DNA from: JBDRED01 sp043820025 [NCBI: Elusimicrobiota bacterium]
GTDB taxonomy: Bacteria; RUG730; JBDRED01
Assembly: GCA_043820025.1 (NCBI GenBank)
Contig: JBDRED010000034.1
Span: forward strand, 1 to 64,000
Length of the DNA: 64,000 nucleotides
Direction: 5' to 3'
In this document: one piece after another, positions 17,999 to 26,518 of the stretch
How the letters are laid out: each line of letters begins with the position of its first letter
Position numbering within the stretch: position 1 is the stretch's first letter
Program-made: the position numbers and the translations under genes
The notes under the pieces: model-generated
What the model was told of the DNA's origin: nothing
The model's database searches: none
What the model saw: the letters and a program-made list of their open reading frames with translations, nothing else

Positions 17999-20900
17999 AT
18001 GAGAAGTAAAGTAAGATATCATGTCGAAGGCAATGAGTTTGTGATTGAAAATTATAACAATGCAAAGGCATTTGCCAGTTTTTTTCCGGCTATTGCCGGT
18101 ATATGGGGAAAGCCTATGTGGGTGTTTTACGTTAATCGCGGGCAGTCTATTGCATGCTTTGGCACAAAGGATAAAGACGGCGCTATCGTTGAGTTTAACG
18201 CCGCTAACAAGGCATACAGGCAGACGCCATTGCAGGGATTTAGAACATTTATTAAATGTGACGGAGCTGTGTATGAACCTTTTAAGAATCTTCCTGATAA
18301 CGCGGAAAACGGAATAACAAACAGTATGTATATATCTTCCTATGACCTAAAGCTGTCTGAAAAAAATACAAAGCTTGGTTTTGAGGTTTCAGTGGAATAT
18401 TTTACTATACCTAATGAAAATATTCCTGCTCTTGCCAGGGTAATGACAATAAAAAACATAGGCGGTAAGGACAGAAAGATTGAATGTATTGACGGACTGC
18501 CTATAATAATTCCTTATGGCACAAATAATTTTCTTTTAAAAAATATCAGCCGTTTAGCAGAGGGATGGTATAATGGCGTGTTCTTCTCGAGGGTAAACAA
18601 GGTTCCGGTTTATAAACTGCCTGTTGAGCCTTTGGACAGGCCTGAGGTTATACATGTAAATGCAGGAAACTTTTATTCCGGATTCTATTATAAAAACAAT
18701 GAAAAGATATCGCCCGGTTATATTATTGATCCTGATAGTTTGTTTGGCGAGGTAAGAGATTTTTCATTTCCTTCAAAATTTATTAATAACGAGAATTTTG
18801 AAATTGATCCTGACTTGACCGGTAAAAATAAAACACCGTCCGGTATGGGGTATTTTACTGAGACAATTAAGGCGGGAGATGAGCTTGCGTATTATTCTAT
18901 TGTCGGCACTGCGCAGGACGCGGCTAAGATAGATGATTTTGTGGGGAAGATGTCAAACAGGGAATACTTAAATAATAAAAGAGAAGATAATAAAGCGATA
19001 ATAGAAGCTGTAAGCAATGACCTTTTAACAAAGTCGTCTTCCGGTAGATTTGATAATTACTGTCAGCAGGATTTTATTGATAATCTTCTAAGGGGCGGAT
19101 ATCCGGTTACGCTCGGTAAAGGCGAGTTAAAGAAAAATTTCTATGTGTATTCGCGTATACACGGCGATATGGAGCGCGAGTATAATAATTTTATGGTGCT
19201 TCCTGAATATTTTTCGCAGGGAAACGGTAATTATAGAGATGTTAACCAGAATAGGCGCAATGATGTTTTTATAAATCCTAATGTTGAGGATGAGTCAATC
19301 ATTACATTTGTGAATCTTCTTCAGCTCGATGGATTTAATCCTCTTAAAATAATGGGCACTAATTTTAGAATTGTAAACGTAAAGAAATTTTTATCTGCGT
19401 TTAAGAAAGAGGCTGATAAAAAATTGATTAAGGAAGTAATAAAAAATCATTTCAGCCTGGGACATTTATTTATTTTAATGGAAGAAAAGAATATTAAAAC
19501 AGGCCTTGGCAATAATGATTTCTTAAATTTATTGATTGAGTGTTCTGAAAAGGTTGACCTGGCTCATCCGGGCGAATGTTACTGGTCAGATCATTGGCAT
19601 TATAATATTGACCTTATTGAAAGCTTTCTTGCTGTTTATCCGGATAAGCTAAAGGATCTGCTCTTGGGAAAAAAGATTTATACATATTATGACAATAACC
19701 ATATAGTTTTACCAAGAGATGAAAAGTACGTTTTATTTGACGGAGAGCCGAGGCAGTTAGACGCTGTTTTAGAGGATCCAAAGAAGCAGAAGATGATCAG
19801 CGAAAGAAAAAAAGACGCTAATGTTGTAAGGACAAAGCATGGCGCAGGCGATATATACAAGACAACGCTCCTTGGAAAATTATTAAACCTTACGGCGAAT
19901 AAGTACGCGTCGCTGGACCCTGACTGTATAGGCGTTGAGATGGAGTCAGACAGGCCGAACTGGTGCGATGCGTTAAACGGCGTTCCGGGAACGTTTGGGT
20001 CGTCAACAGCAGAGTCATTTGAGCTGAAAAGGCTTTTAACTTTCTTGATAAACAGCTTAAAATCTTTAAGTATTAAGCCGGATATGAAGATAACTACAGC
20101 AAAAGAAACTATAGATTTTCTTAAAAAACTTGAGACAGCTGTAATAAAGAATAAAAATGATCAGTTTAAATTCTGGGATGAAACGCATTCAATTAAGGAA
20201 GCTTATAGAGAGAAAATAAGGTTTGGCGTTTTAGGCAGAGACGAGCAGATATCAGCGGCGGATTTAATTAAGATGCTTGAATTATTTTTAGAAAAATTAG
20301 ACAGCGGGTTGAATAAATCTGTGGATAAAGCCACAGGTATGGTTGCTACAAACTATCAGTATGAGCTCGTGAAATATAAAGCGCTGAAAGAAAAAGGCAA
20401 AACAAAAAAGAATAGAAACGGTTATCCCTGCATTAAGGCTCTTGCATTTAAGAGAAAGCCTCTGCCATTGTTCTTAGAAGGGTCTGTTCATTATCTGCGT
20501 ATAGCTGGAAGCAAGACGGCTGCTGAAAAATTTCATAAAGCGATTCTTAACAGCGGACTTTATGACAAAAAATTAAATATGATTAAGGTAAACGCGCCGC
20601 TTACAGGCGTGCCGCTGACTACAGGGCGTATTACGGTCTTTACTTCGGGCTGGCTTGAGAATGAGTCTGTGTGGACGCATATGCAGTACAAATATATGCT
20701 TGAGCTTCTCAGAAATAACGCTGCGGATGAGTTTTTCTCCATAAGCAAAACAGCGCTTGTGCCGTTTATGGATCCAAAGGTTTATGGACGAAGCATATTT
20801 GAAAATTCTTCGTTTATTGTTAGCAGCGCGCATCCTGAGGAACATATACACGGCCAGGGTTTTGTCGGCCGTTTATCAGGCGCTACAGCTGAATTTATCT

Positions 20901-21286
20901 CAATGTGGATATCTATAACCAGCGGCTTAAAGCCGTTTTATATGAATAACGGATCTCTATGTATGGAGTTTAAGCCTCAGATACCCGGCAGTATGTTTAC
21001 AGAGAAAGATGATGTGGTTGTATCTTATAATGGAAATGAAAAAAAGGAAGAGATTAATGTCCCAAAGAATTCCTTCCTGTTTAAATTTCTTGGAAAGACA
21101 ATTGTGATTTATCATAACCCTTTACGAAAGGATACATACGGGCCTGATGGCGCGAAGATTAAAAAGATGCTCTTAGTCTATTCCTCAAAGGAATCAATCG
21201 AGGTAAAAGGAGCGGTTCTTTCAGGCCGGCCTGCGCATGACCTGCGGAGCGGCAAAGTTATTAGGATGGATGTTGAGTTAGGATAA
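17999..21286 (+). CDS. Large GH94-like (cellobiose-phosphorylase-related) protein
   Basis: 1,095 aa. ATG at 17999 follows AAAGGAG. The N-terminal half resembles the beta-sandwich of family-36/GH94 phosphorylases (for example RGQSIACFGTKDKDGAIVEF, near residue 43). The C-terminal half looks like the (alpha/alpha)6 catalytic part: CYWSDHWHYNID near residue 527, a Trp/Asp-rich block DRPNWCDALNGVPGTFGSS near residue 650 whose Asp is a candidate general acid, and HIHGQGFVGRLSGATAEF near residue 948. Related phosphorylases convert a beta-glucoside plus phosphate to sugar-1-phosphate. Large uncharacterised COG3459 members share this size. No transporter or other sugar gene is adjacent, so substrate and direction are unknown. 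No signal peptide, so probably cytoplasmic. Confidence 0.7.
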   Translation: MRSKVRYHVEGNEFVIENYNNAKAFASFFPAIAGIWGKPMWVFYVNRGQSIACFGTKDKDGAIVEFNAANKAYRQTPLQGFRTFIKCDGAVYEPFKNLPDNAENGITNSMYISSYDLKLSEKNTKLGFEVSVEYFTIPNENIPALARVMTIKNIGGKDRKIECIDGLPIIIPYGTNNFLLKNISRLAEGWYNGVFFSRVNKVPVYKLPVEPLDRPEVIHVNAGNFYSGFYYKNNEKISPGYIIDPDSLFGEVRDFSFPSKFINNENFEIDPDLTGKNKTPSGMGYFTETIKAGDELAYYSIVGTAQDAAKIDDFVGKMSNREYLNNKREDNKAIIEAVSNDLLTKSSSGRFDNYCQQDFIDNLLRGGYPVTLGKGELKKNFYVYSRIHGDMEREYNNFMVLPEYFSQGNGNYRDVNQNRRNDVFINPNVEDESIITFVNLLQLDGFNPLKIMGTNFRIVNVKKFLSAFKKEADKKLIKEVIKNHFSLGHLFILMEEKNIKTGLGNNDFLNLLIECSEKVDLAHPGECYWSDHWHYNIDLIESFLAVYPDKLKDLLLGKKIYTYYDNNHIVLPRDEKYVLFDGEPRQLDAVLEDPKKQKMISERKKDANVVRTKHGAGDIYKTTLLGKLLNLTANKYASLDPDCIGVEMESDRPNWCDALNGVPGTFGSSTAESFELKRLLTFLINSLKSLSIKPDMKITTAKETIDFLKKLETAVIKNKNDQFKFWDETHSIKEAYREKIRFGVLGRDEQISAADLIKMLELFLEKLDSGLNKSVDKATGMVATNYQYELVKYKALKEKGKTKKNRNGYPCIKALAFKRKPLPLFLEGSVHYLRIAGSKTAAEKFHKAILNSGLYDKKLNMIKVNAPLTGVPLTTGRITVFTSGWLENESVWTHMQYKYMLELLRNNAADEFFSISKTALVPFMDPKVYGRSIFENSSFIVSSAHPEEHIHGQGFVGRLSGATAEFISMWISITSGLKPFYMNNGSLCMEFKPQIPGSMFTEKDDVVVSYNGNEKKEEINVPKNSFLFKFLGKTIVIYHNPLRKDTYGPDGAKIKKMLLVYSSKESIEVKGAVLSGRPAHDLRSGKVIRMDVELG

Positions 21287-21342
21287 AACTTGTGAGACAA
21301 TGATTGATACAAATAAGCGTTGTCTCCCTAAAGTTTCGGTGT

Positions 21343-22959
21343 ATGGGGGTGGTGTTGGCTCTATTTAGGAACGTTGCTCTAGTTTGTCTGATAGTAATTT
21401 TCGTTACTGCCGTAAATGACAGCTTTATAACATGTCCGCGCGAAAAAAATTCAAAACAAAATACAGAGAGAATAAATATTTCAAGAGATAGGCTTGCATT
21501 TAAAAGTTATTTTGCCTGCAGGCAGAATATAGGTGTATTAACAGAAATTATCAGGGAATATATTGATGAAATTGTTGGCGGCGTTATTGAGTATGAATCT
21601 GAATCTGACTCTGACTCTTTTTTCTCTGATTCGGAGCGCGAAACTCCTTCGGAAGGCAGTACCTGCGCGTCTGATGGTGAAATTTCACCAATGGTTTTTG
21701 ATATGGACGATGTTGTTGATTGGGATGACCGGGTAGAAGAAAAGATAGAAAAAAGGAGAAAGGTTAAGAGATTATTTAACAGCTCTGATTTTTTAGAAAG
21801 CCCTCAAACAGCATGCCTGCGTCAATTAGCTGAGCATTTATACGATATGTCAAAGGAATATAATATGACACAAGAGTTTTTTGAGGTTTTTTATGAAAAC
21901 GGAATTGATATAAGAAAGGGCAAGAACATTTTTATTAATCCAAAAGTGAAAAAAAATAATTATTCATACGCGGATACTTGTAATGCTAAATATGACGGCG
22001 CTAAAGAACCGGAAAGGTCTATACTTAAAAAAAGGCAGGTAAATATGAATGGCGATCAGACTGTTAGTTTGCATTTTTTAGAGGATGTAACACAATGGAT
22101 GCTGTCTGATAAAAGGGTTTCACAGGACATGAGAAATTACGCTCTTATAATCGCAGAGGACATTTTGGATGATCTTAATATGGTAAAAAAAGGCAGTTTC
22201 GTTGAATTAATAACCTTATCGGGTTATAACTCGGATCAATTAATATTGCAGTCTATTGCCTTAGAAGAGATAATCCGTTCAAGATCGAGTATTGTAACTA
22301 TAGTTAAAGTATTCAGGCAGATCTACCCGGAGCTTGAAAAATTATTGAATAACGTAAATCCGCAAAATAAAATTTTAATAGAGAAAATCAAGAGGTTCCA
22401 AAATAAAATATATAATAATATTCTTCTAATACAGTCAAAACAGGTGGAGTCTAGCGGTATTTTAAATTCGCTTACCGGAGAGAATGTTGGCAGTTTGAAG
22501 ATTATTGAGGAATATATCGAATGGGAGAGACCGGAATTAGTAGTGAATTATGAAGAAGTGCTGTCGTATGCGGTTAACAGAGTGTTCACTGCTCAGCTGC
22601 CTGAAAGATGGTCCGGCCCGGGAAATAATATAAAATTTAAGACAGTGTTAAGTTATTTGGAGTTAAGAGATTTGATTATGGATCAATTCTCGATTATTAA
22701 AGATAAAATCAGCAAAAGGAGAGAGAAATATCAAAGTATGTATGAGGAAAAAAACCATACCTTACCACAAGAACGCATAATTACTATTCGGGAATTGATT
22801 GATGCAAACAAGAGCGCTATAACTTATAATGAATCTGTCTTACTGCTGTTTTCTATGCTGGAAGGTTTAGCAGGTCATTACTTCCCTGTCCCTGATCCGG
22901 AAAAAGAAATAATGGCCTGTTTTGGCATGAATTATGAATCTTTGGTACATGCGTCCTAG
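21343..22959 (+). CDS. Orphan membrane-anchored protein of unknown function
   Basis: About 538 aa from the ATG at 21343; TTG codons at 21304 and 21355 are alternative starts and no ribosome binding site is decisive. I do not recognise a family. An N-terminal hydrophobic stretch (VVLALFRNVALVCLIVIFVTAV) suggests a signal peptide or single anchor. An acidic Ser/Asp/Glu-rich linker (ESESDSDSFFSDSERE) and a basic patch (EKIEKRRKVKRL) follow. The remaining roughly 370 residues are predicted helical with Leu/Ile heptad-like spacing (for example near LEEIIRSRSSIVTIVKVFRQ). No catalytic motif is visible. It is followed by a REP-like palindrome, and its 5' region contains a 7-bp inverted repeat (GAGACAA/TTGTCTC, 21294-21326). 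Codon use is like its neighbours. Confidence 0.6.
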   Translation: MGVVLALFRNVALVCLIVIFVTAVNDSFITCPREKNSKQNTERINISRDRLAFKSYFACRQNIGVLTEIIREYIDEIVGGVIEYESESDSDSFFSDSERETPSEGSTCASDGEISPMVFDMDDVVDWDDRVEEKIEKRRKVKRLFNSSDFLESPQTACLRQLAEHLYDMSKEYNMTQEFFEVFYENGIDIRKGKNIFINPKVKKNNYSYADTCNAKYDGAKEPERSILKKRQVNMNGDQTVSLHFLEDVTQWMLSDKRVSQDMRNYALIIAEDILDDLNMVKKGSFVELITLSGYNSDQLILQSIALEEIIRSRSSIVTIVKVFRQIYPELEKLLNNVNPQNKILIEKIKRFQNKIYNNILLIQSKQVESSGILNSLTGENVGSLKIIEEYIEWERPELVVNYEEVLSYAVNRVFTAQLPERWSGPGNNIKFKTVLSYLELRDLIMDQFSIIKDKISKRREKYQSMYEEKNHTLPQERIITIRELIDANKSAITYNESVLLLFSMLEGLAGHYFPVPDPEKEIMACFGMNYESLVHAS

Positions 22960-22970
22960 TCTGAAAATAA

Positions 22971-23011
22971 AGTAACCGAACTTGAGGGACAGACCCCAAA
23001 GTTCGGTTACT
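22971..23011. repeat. REP-like palindrome containing GGGACAGACCCC
   Basis: A perfect 13-bp inverted repeat AGTAACCGAACTT (22971-22983) / AAGTTCGGTTACT (22999-23011) encloses a 15-base loop holding GGGACAGACCCC (22986-22997), itself a small hairpin. There is no U-tract, so it is not a standard terminator. A second, partly decayed copy is at 61686-61709. Such motifs are often linked to REP-associated (Y1) transposases; none is encoded here. Confidence 0.75.
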
Positions 23012-23054
23012 GCTAAAAAGCACAAAATTCTAAAAATAGTGCTAAAAATAGTGC

Positions 23055-23083
23055 TTGTCAATATAATAATGATTTGATATACT
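23055..23083 (+). promoter_or_regulatory. Sigma-70-type promoter before the HIT/rpsU block
   Basis: TTGTCA at 23055-23060 and TATACT at 23078-23083, spacer 17 bp, about 30 bases upstream of the HIT gene start. The 12-bp direct repeat TAAAAATAGTGC lies just upstream. Confidence 0.65.
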
Positions 23084-23113
23084 AGTCAATCCTAGATTGG
23101 AGGTATATGTCCT

Positions 23114-23461
23114 TTGGCTGAAAACTGCTTATTTTGTAACATAATCAGCAAAAAAATACCGGCAGAAATTGTCTTTGAAAATGAAGATGTTATAGCTTTT
23201 AAGGATATAAATCCAACAGCTCCCGTGCATGTTTTAATACTTACAAAAAAACATATTCCAACGATTTTGGATATTAAAGAGGAAGACAGCCGGGTGTTAA
23301 GCGCGTTGTGGGGCGCTGTAAATAAGATAGCGAAAGATATGGAAATAGATGAGTCGGGTTTTAGGGTAGTTGCGAACTGCGGCGAGGATGGCGGGCAGGA
23401 GATACTGCATCTACATCTGCACCTGTTAGGCGGAAGACAGATGACATGGCCTGCAGGATAA
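23114..23461 (+). CDS. HIT-family nucleotide hydrolase (HinT-like)
   Basis: 115 aa. The start is TTG at 23114 with GGAGG ten bases upstream; the closer ATG at 23107 is out of frame and stops after four codons. The protein begins CLFCNIISKKIPAEIVFE, where a Cys pair at residues 5 and 8 is typical of HinT proteins, and ends with the histidine triad HLHLHLLGG. The family hydrolyses purine nucleoside phosphoramidates such as AMP-lysine in the cytoplasm. Length and motif order match HinT closely. It leads a + strand run into rpsU, 54 bases downstream. Confidence 0.93.
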   Translation: MAENCLFCNIISKKIPAEIVFENEDVIAFKDINPTAPVHVLILTKKHIPTILDIKEEDSRVLSALWGAVNKIAKDMEIDESGFRVVANCGEDGGQEILHLHLHLLGGRQMTWPAG

Positions 23462-23515
23462 AAAATAGCCCAGCTAGAAGGGGTTGGGAACAATTAATAA
23501 AAAAGGGGAACAAAA

Positions 23516-23704
23516 ATGACAGTTGTAAAGGTTAGAGACAATGAATCAATAGATGAAGCGTTAAGACGGTTTAAGCGCGAATGCGAAAAAGCGGGCGTTA
23601 TGCAGGAAATCAAAAAACGCGAATTCTATGAAAGCCCAAGCGTCCGAAGAAAAAAGAAGCTTCAGGAAGCTAAGCGCAAGTTCAGACGTAAAATCAAGAA
23701 ATAA
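23516..23704 (+). CDS. rpsU: 30S ribosomal protein bS21
   Basis: 62 aa, highly basic. Begins [20 protein letters not shown], the conserved bS21 N-terminus, and ends in a Lys/Arg-rich helix ([14 protein letters not shown] and following). ATG at 23516 follows AAGGGGAA. bS21 sits near the anti-Shine-Dalgarno region of the 30S subunit and assists initiation. In many bacteria rpsU heads the rpsU-dnaG-rpoD macromolecular-synthesis operon; here the same order is kept with a Nif3-like gene inserted. Confidence 0.95.
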   Translation: MTVVKVRDNESIDEALRRFKRECEKAGVMQEIKKREFYESPSVRRKKKLQEAKRKFRRKIKK

Positions 23705-23719
23705 TTAAAGAGGTTTCAC

Positions 23720-24688
23720 ATGAAACTAAAGGATTTGTATAAGGCCATAATTGAGATTGGTATACAGAATGATCCGCGCGGCAAGAATGGCGTGGAAAAA
23801 GCGCTTAAGCAGGTAAAGGACTCTTACACAAAGCTGGCGCCTCTTGAAAAAAATTATTTTGATACAGAAAAGCTGACTAATCCATATAGCGATTCTCGGA
23901 TATATCACGGAACAGGCAATGAAGAAATAAAGACTATAATGGTCGGAGTCGATATGGAAACGCCGGAACTTTTAGTGGCTGACAGGCTGAGAGAAAGAGG
24001 TGAAAAGATTGACGCGGTTATGACGCATCACCCTGAAGGAACAGCATTGCTCTCGCTTGCTGAGGTTATGTCAATGCAGGCAGATATTATGCATTCATTC
24101 GGAGTGCCGATTAATATTGCGGACGGCGTTCTCTCAAACAGAATACGCGAAGTTTCAGAAGGTGTTTTACCTGTTAATTATTACAGAGCTGTGCGCGCGG
24201 CTGAAATGCTTAAAATCCCATATTTCGGAGCGCATACTCCGGCTGATAACTGCGTGGTCACATACTTACAAAAAATCTTCGATAAGAATAAACCTGAAAC
24301 AGTTGGCAATGTTTTTGATATTTTAATGAATATTGAAGAATACAAAATATCGTTAAAGCATAATAACGGCCCGAGGATTGTGTCAGGCTCAAAAATAAAG
24401 AGGGCGGGAAAGGTTTATGTTGATATGACCGGAGGCACAGGCGGATCTATTGATATGCTCGACAGGCTCGCTAATTCCGGAGTAGGAACAATGATTTGTA
24501 TGCATATGAGCAAGGATCATTTAGAACGCGCAAAAAAATGTCTTTTAAATGTTGTTATTGCAGGGCATATGGCAAGCGACTCTTTAGGGCTGAACCTGCT
24601 CTTAGACAGCGCGCAAAAAAAGATAGGAAAATTAAAAATAATTGAGTTTTCAGGATTTACGCGTGTGGAAAGATTTAATAAAAAGTAA
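23720..24688 (+). CDS. Nif3-like dinuclear metal-centre protein
   Basis: 322 aa. Recognised as the NGG1p-interacting-factor-3 family from THHPEG near residue 98 (metal-binding HH), the hydrophobic beta strands around VGVDMETPELLVADRL, AHTPADNCV in the middle and the C-terminal AGHMASDSLG. The family forms ring-shaped hexamers binding two metals per subunit. GTP cyclohydrolase-type activity has been claimed for some members, but the physiological role is open. This member is shorter at the N-terminus than YqfO-type proteins and lacks their inserted domain. It starts 15 bases after rpsU and lies between rpsU and dnaG. Confidence 0.82.
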   Translation: MKLKDLYKAIIEIGIQNDPRGKNGVEKALKQVKDSYTKLAPLEKNYFDTEKLTNPYSDSRIYHGTGNEEIKTIMVGVDMETPELLVADRLRERGEKIDAVMTHHPEGTALLSLAEVMSMQADIMHSFGVPINIADGVLSNRIREVSEGVLPVNYYRAVRAAEMLKIPYFGAHTPADNCVVTYLQKIFDKNKPETVGNVFDILMNIEEYKISLKHNNGPRIVSGSKIKRAGKVYVDMTGGTGGSIDMLDRLANSGVGTMICMHMSKDHLERAKKCLLNVVIAGHMASDSLGLNLLLDSAQKKIGKLKIIEFSGFTRVERFNKK

Positions 24689-24692
24689 GCGA

Positions 24693-24711
24693 TCTCTGCT
24701 TTTTGCAGAGA
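24693..24711 (+). promoter_or_regulatory. Small stem-loop between nif3-like gene and dnaG
   Basis: TCTCTGC (24693-24699), TTTTT loop, GCAGAGA (24705-24711): a perfect 7-bp stem ending about 16 bases before the dnaG start. No U-tract follows, so it is more likely an mRNA-processing or translation-modulating hairpin than a terminator. In E. coli the rpsU-dnaG junction also carries a control hairpin. Confidence 0.45.
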
Positions 24712-24727
24712 AAGATTGAGAATTGTA

Positions 24728-26518
24728 ATGGCTTTTGATAGAGATGTTTTAGCAAGAATAATTGACCAAAATAATATTGTAGATATAATAAGCGATTATG
24801 TTACATTAAAAAAAACAGGCACAAATTATAAGGGGCTTTGTCCATTTCATTCGGAGAAAACCCCTTCCTTTATTGTAAGCGCTGAGAAACAGATTTATCA
24901 TTGTTTTGGATGTCATGAGGGCGGTGATGTTCTAAGTTTTTTAATGAAGGTTGAACATCAAACCTTTCCGGAAGCTGTAAAAATATTAGCTGAGCGCGCA
25001 GGGATAAAAATTGAAGAAACTAATGTTGGAAAGTCTGTTGAGGGCGGCGGGATAAAGGATAAGCTCTTTGAATTAAATATGAGGACAGCGGAATTTTTTA
25101 ATAGGTATATCAAGGATTCAAAAAATGCCGGGCATGCGCAAAAATATTTAAATAAGCGCGGCATCTCAGCTAAAATCAGAGACGAGTTTTTATTGGGTTA
25201 TGCGCCAAAAGGGCCTAACTTCTTGATTAATCTGGCTGCTAAGCAGAGAATACAAATGAGTCTTTTGGAGCAGGCAGGGCTTGTTAGAAAATCTGATAAT
25301 CGCGAAGCAAGATATAAGGATTGGTTTTGGGATAGAATAATATTCCCAATATGCGACGCAAGGGGCAGAGTTATTGCTTTCGGCGGACGCGTATTAGACG
25401 ATGGCGAACCTAAATATTTAAACTCGCCGGAAACAATTCTTTTTAATAAAAGCGCTACGCTTTACGGGCTTAATAAAGCATTGCCATATATACGCAAGGC
25501 AGAAAGAATTATTGTCCTCGAAGGTTATATGGATGTTATTAAGCTTTATGATGCTGATATAAAAAATGTTGTTGCCACATTAGGCACTGCATTAACCGAA
25601 CAGCATATTTCACTGCTTCGGCGGTATACTCGTGAAGTAATCGTTGTGTTTGACGGAGATGCGGCCGGCATAGCCGCGAGCTTAAGGACAATAGCTCTCT
25701 TTGTTAACAGCGGACTGCATTGCAGGGTTGTTACATTGCCTGAAGGGTTAGACCCCGACGATTATGTAAAAAAATATGGCGCGGATGCGTTTAAAAATAT
25801 TACAAACTCAGCAAATGACGCTTATAAATTTCTTGTAGAGGAAGTGTCAAGAAAAGAGAATGTTAAAAGTCTTGCAGGGAAGCAGAGGATATGTGAAAAG
25901 GTTTTGCCTCTTGTATGTAAGATAGACAGCGCGCTAGAGAGAAACCATCTTCTGAGAATACTTTCTGACACAATACATGAATCAGAGAATGATCTTTTAG
26001 CTGAGTCTAAGAAATATGCCAAGCGCGTCAGCGGGTTTAAGAATGTTAAGGCTGACAATAATGAAAAACCGGTTAATAAAAATATTTGGCCTTATGCTGA
26101 AATAGATTTGCTAAGATTTTTACTGCATCATCCGGATGCGTTGGATTTAGCTGAGAAAAATATAAATCTTGAATGGATCAGCAATGATTCGATAATTAAA
26201 ACAATTAAGTGGTTGTTTTTAAACGTCAAAGAATTTAAGACGTTAAACACAGGAGTAATAATATCTCTTGCGATGAATGAATGGCAGATGCCTGATGTGA
26301 ATGAGATATTTTCATATGTTTCTGTGGAAGAAACAAAGGATAATGTTGACACAAAAAGAATTTTTTCTGACATAGCCGGCGTTTTGAAAAAAAACTATCT
26401 GCAAAAACAGCTAAAAGATATTGAGATAAAAATGAAGGATAACAGCGATTTTAGAGCTAATAAGGATATAATTAACGAGTATGAGAAGATAGTAAAGGAA
26501 TTAAAGAGAGGCGCTTAA
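24728..26518 (+). CDS. dnaG: DNA primase DnaG
   Basis: 596 aa from the ATG at 24728; an in-frame TTG at 24716 is less likely. N-terminal zinc-binding domain: CPFH near residue 36, then CFGC 17 residues later (Cys-x2-His-x17-Cys-x2-Cys). The central TOPRIM domain shows EGYMDVI and VFDGDAAG, the acidic metal-binding residues. The C-terminal part (from about residue 430) is the helicase-interacting region and is poorly conserved, as usual. It synthesises RNA primers at the replication fork. The stop codon overlaps the rpoD start (TAATG), implying coupled expression with the sigma factor. Confidence 0.96.
   Translation: MAFDRDVLARIIDQNNIVDIISDYVTLKKTGTNYKGLCPFHSEKTPSFIVSAEKQIYHCFGCHEGGDVLSFLMKVEHQTFPEAVKILAERAGIKIEETNVGKSVEGGGIKDKLFELNMRTAEFFNRYIKDSKNAGHAQKYLNKRGISAKIRDEFLLGYAPKGPNFLINLAAKQRIQMSLLEQAGLVRKSDNREARYKDWFWDRIIFPICDARGRVIAFGGRVLDDGEPKYLNSPETILFNKSATLYGLNKALPYIRKAERIIVLEGYMDVIKLYDADIKNVVATLGTALTEQHISLLRRYTREVIVVFDGDAAGIAASLRTIALFVNSGLHCRVVTLPEGLDPDDYVKKYGADAFKNITNSANDAYKFLVEEVSRKENVKSLAGKQRICEKVLPLVCKIDSALERNHLLRILSDTIHESENDLLAESKKYAKRVSGFKNVKADNNEKPVNKNIWPYAEIDLLRFLLHHPDALDLAEKNINLEWISNDSIIKTIKWLFLNVKEFKTLNTGVIISLAMNEWQMPDVNEIFSYVSVEETKDNVDTKRIFSDIAGVLKKNYLQKQLKDIEIKMKDNSDFRANKDIINEYEKIVKELKRGA

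Noticed and set aside
24693-24711. Intrinsic terminator between the nif3-like gene and dnaG
   Set aside because: The 7-bp stem is not followed by a U-run; recorded only as a stem-loop.
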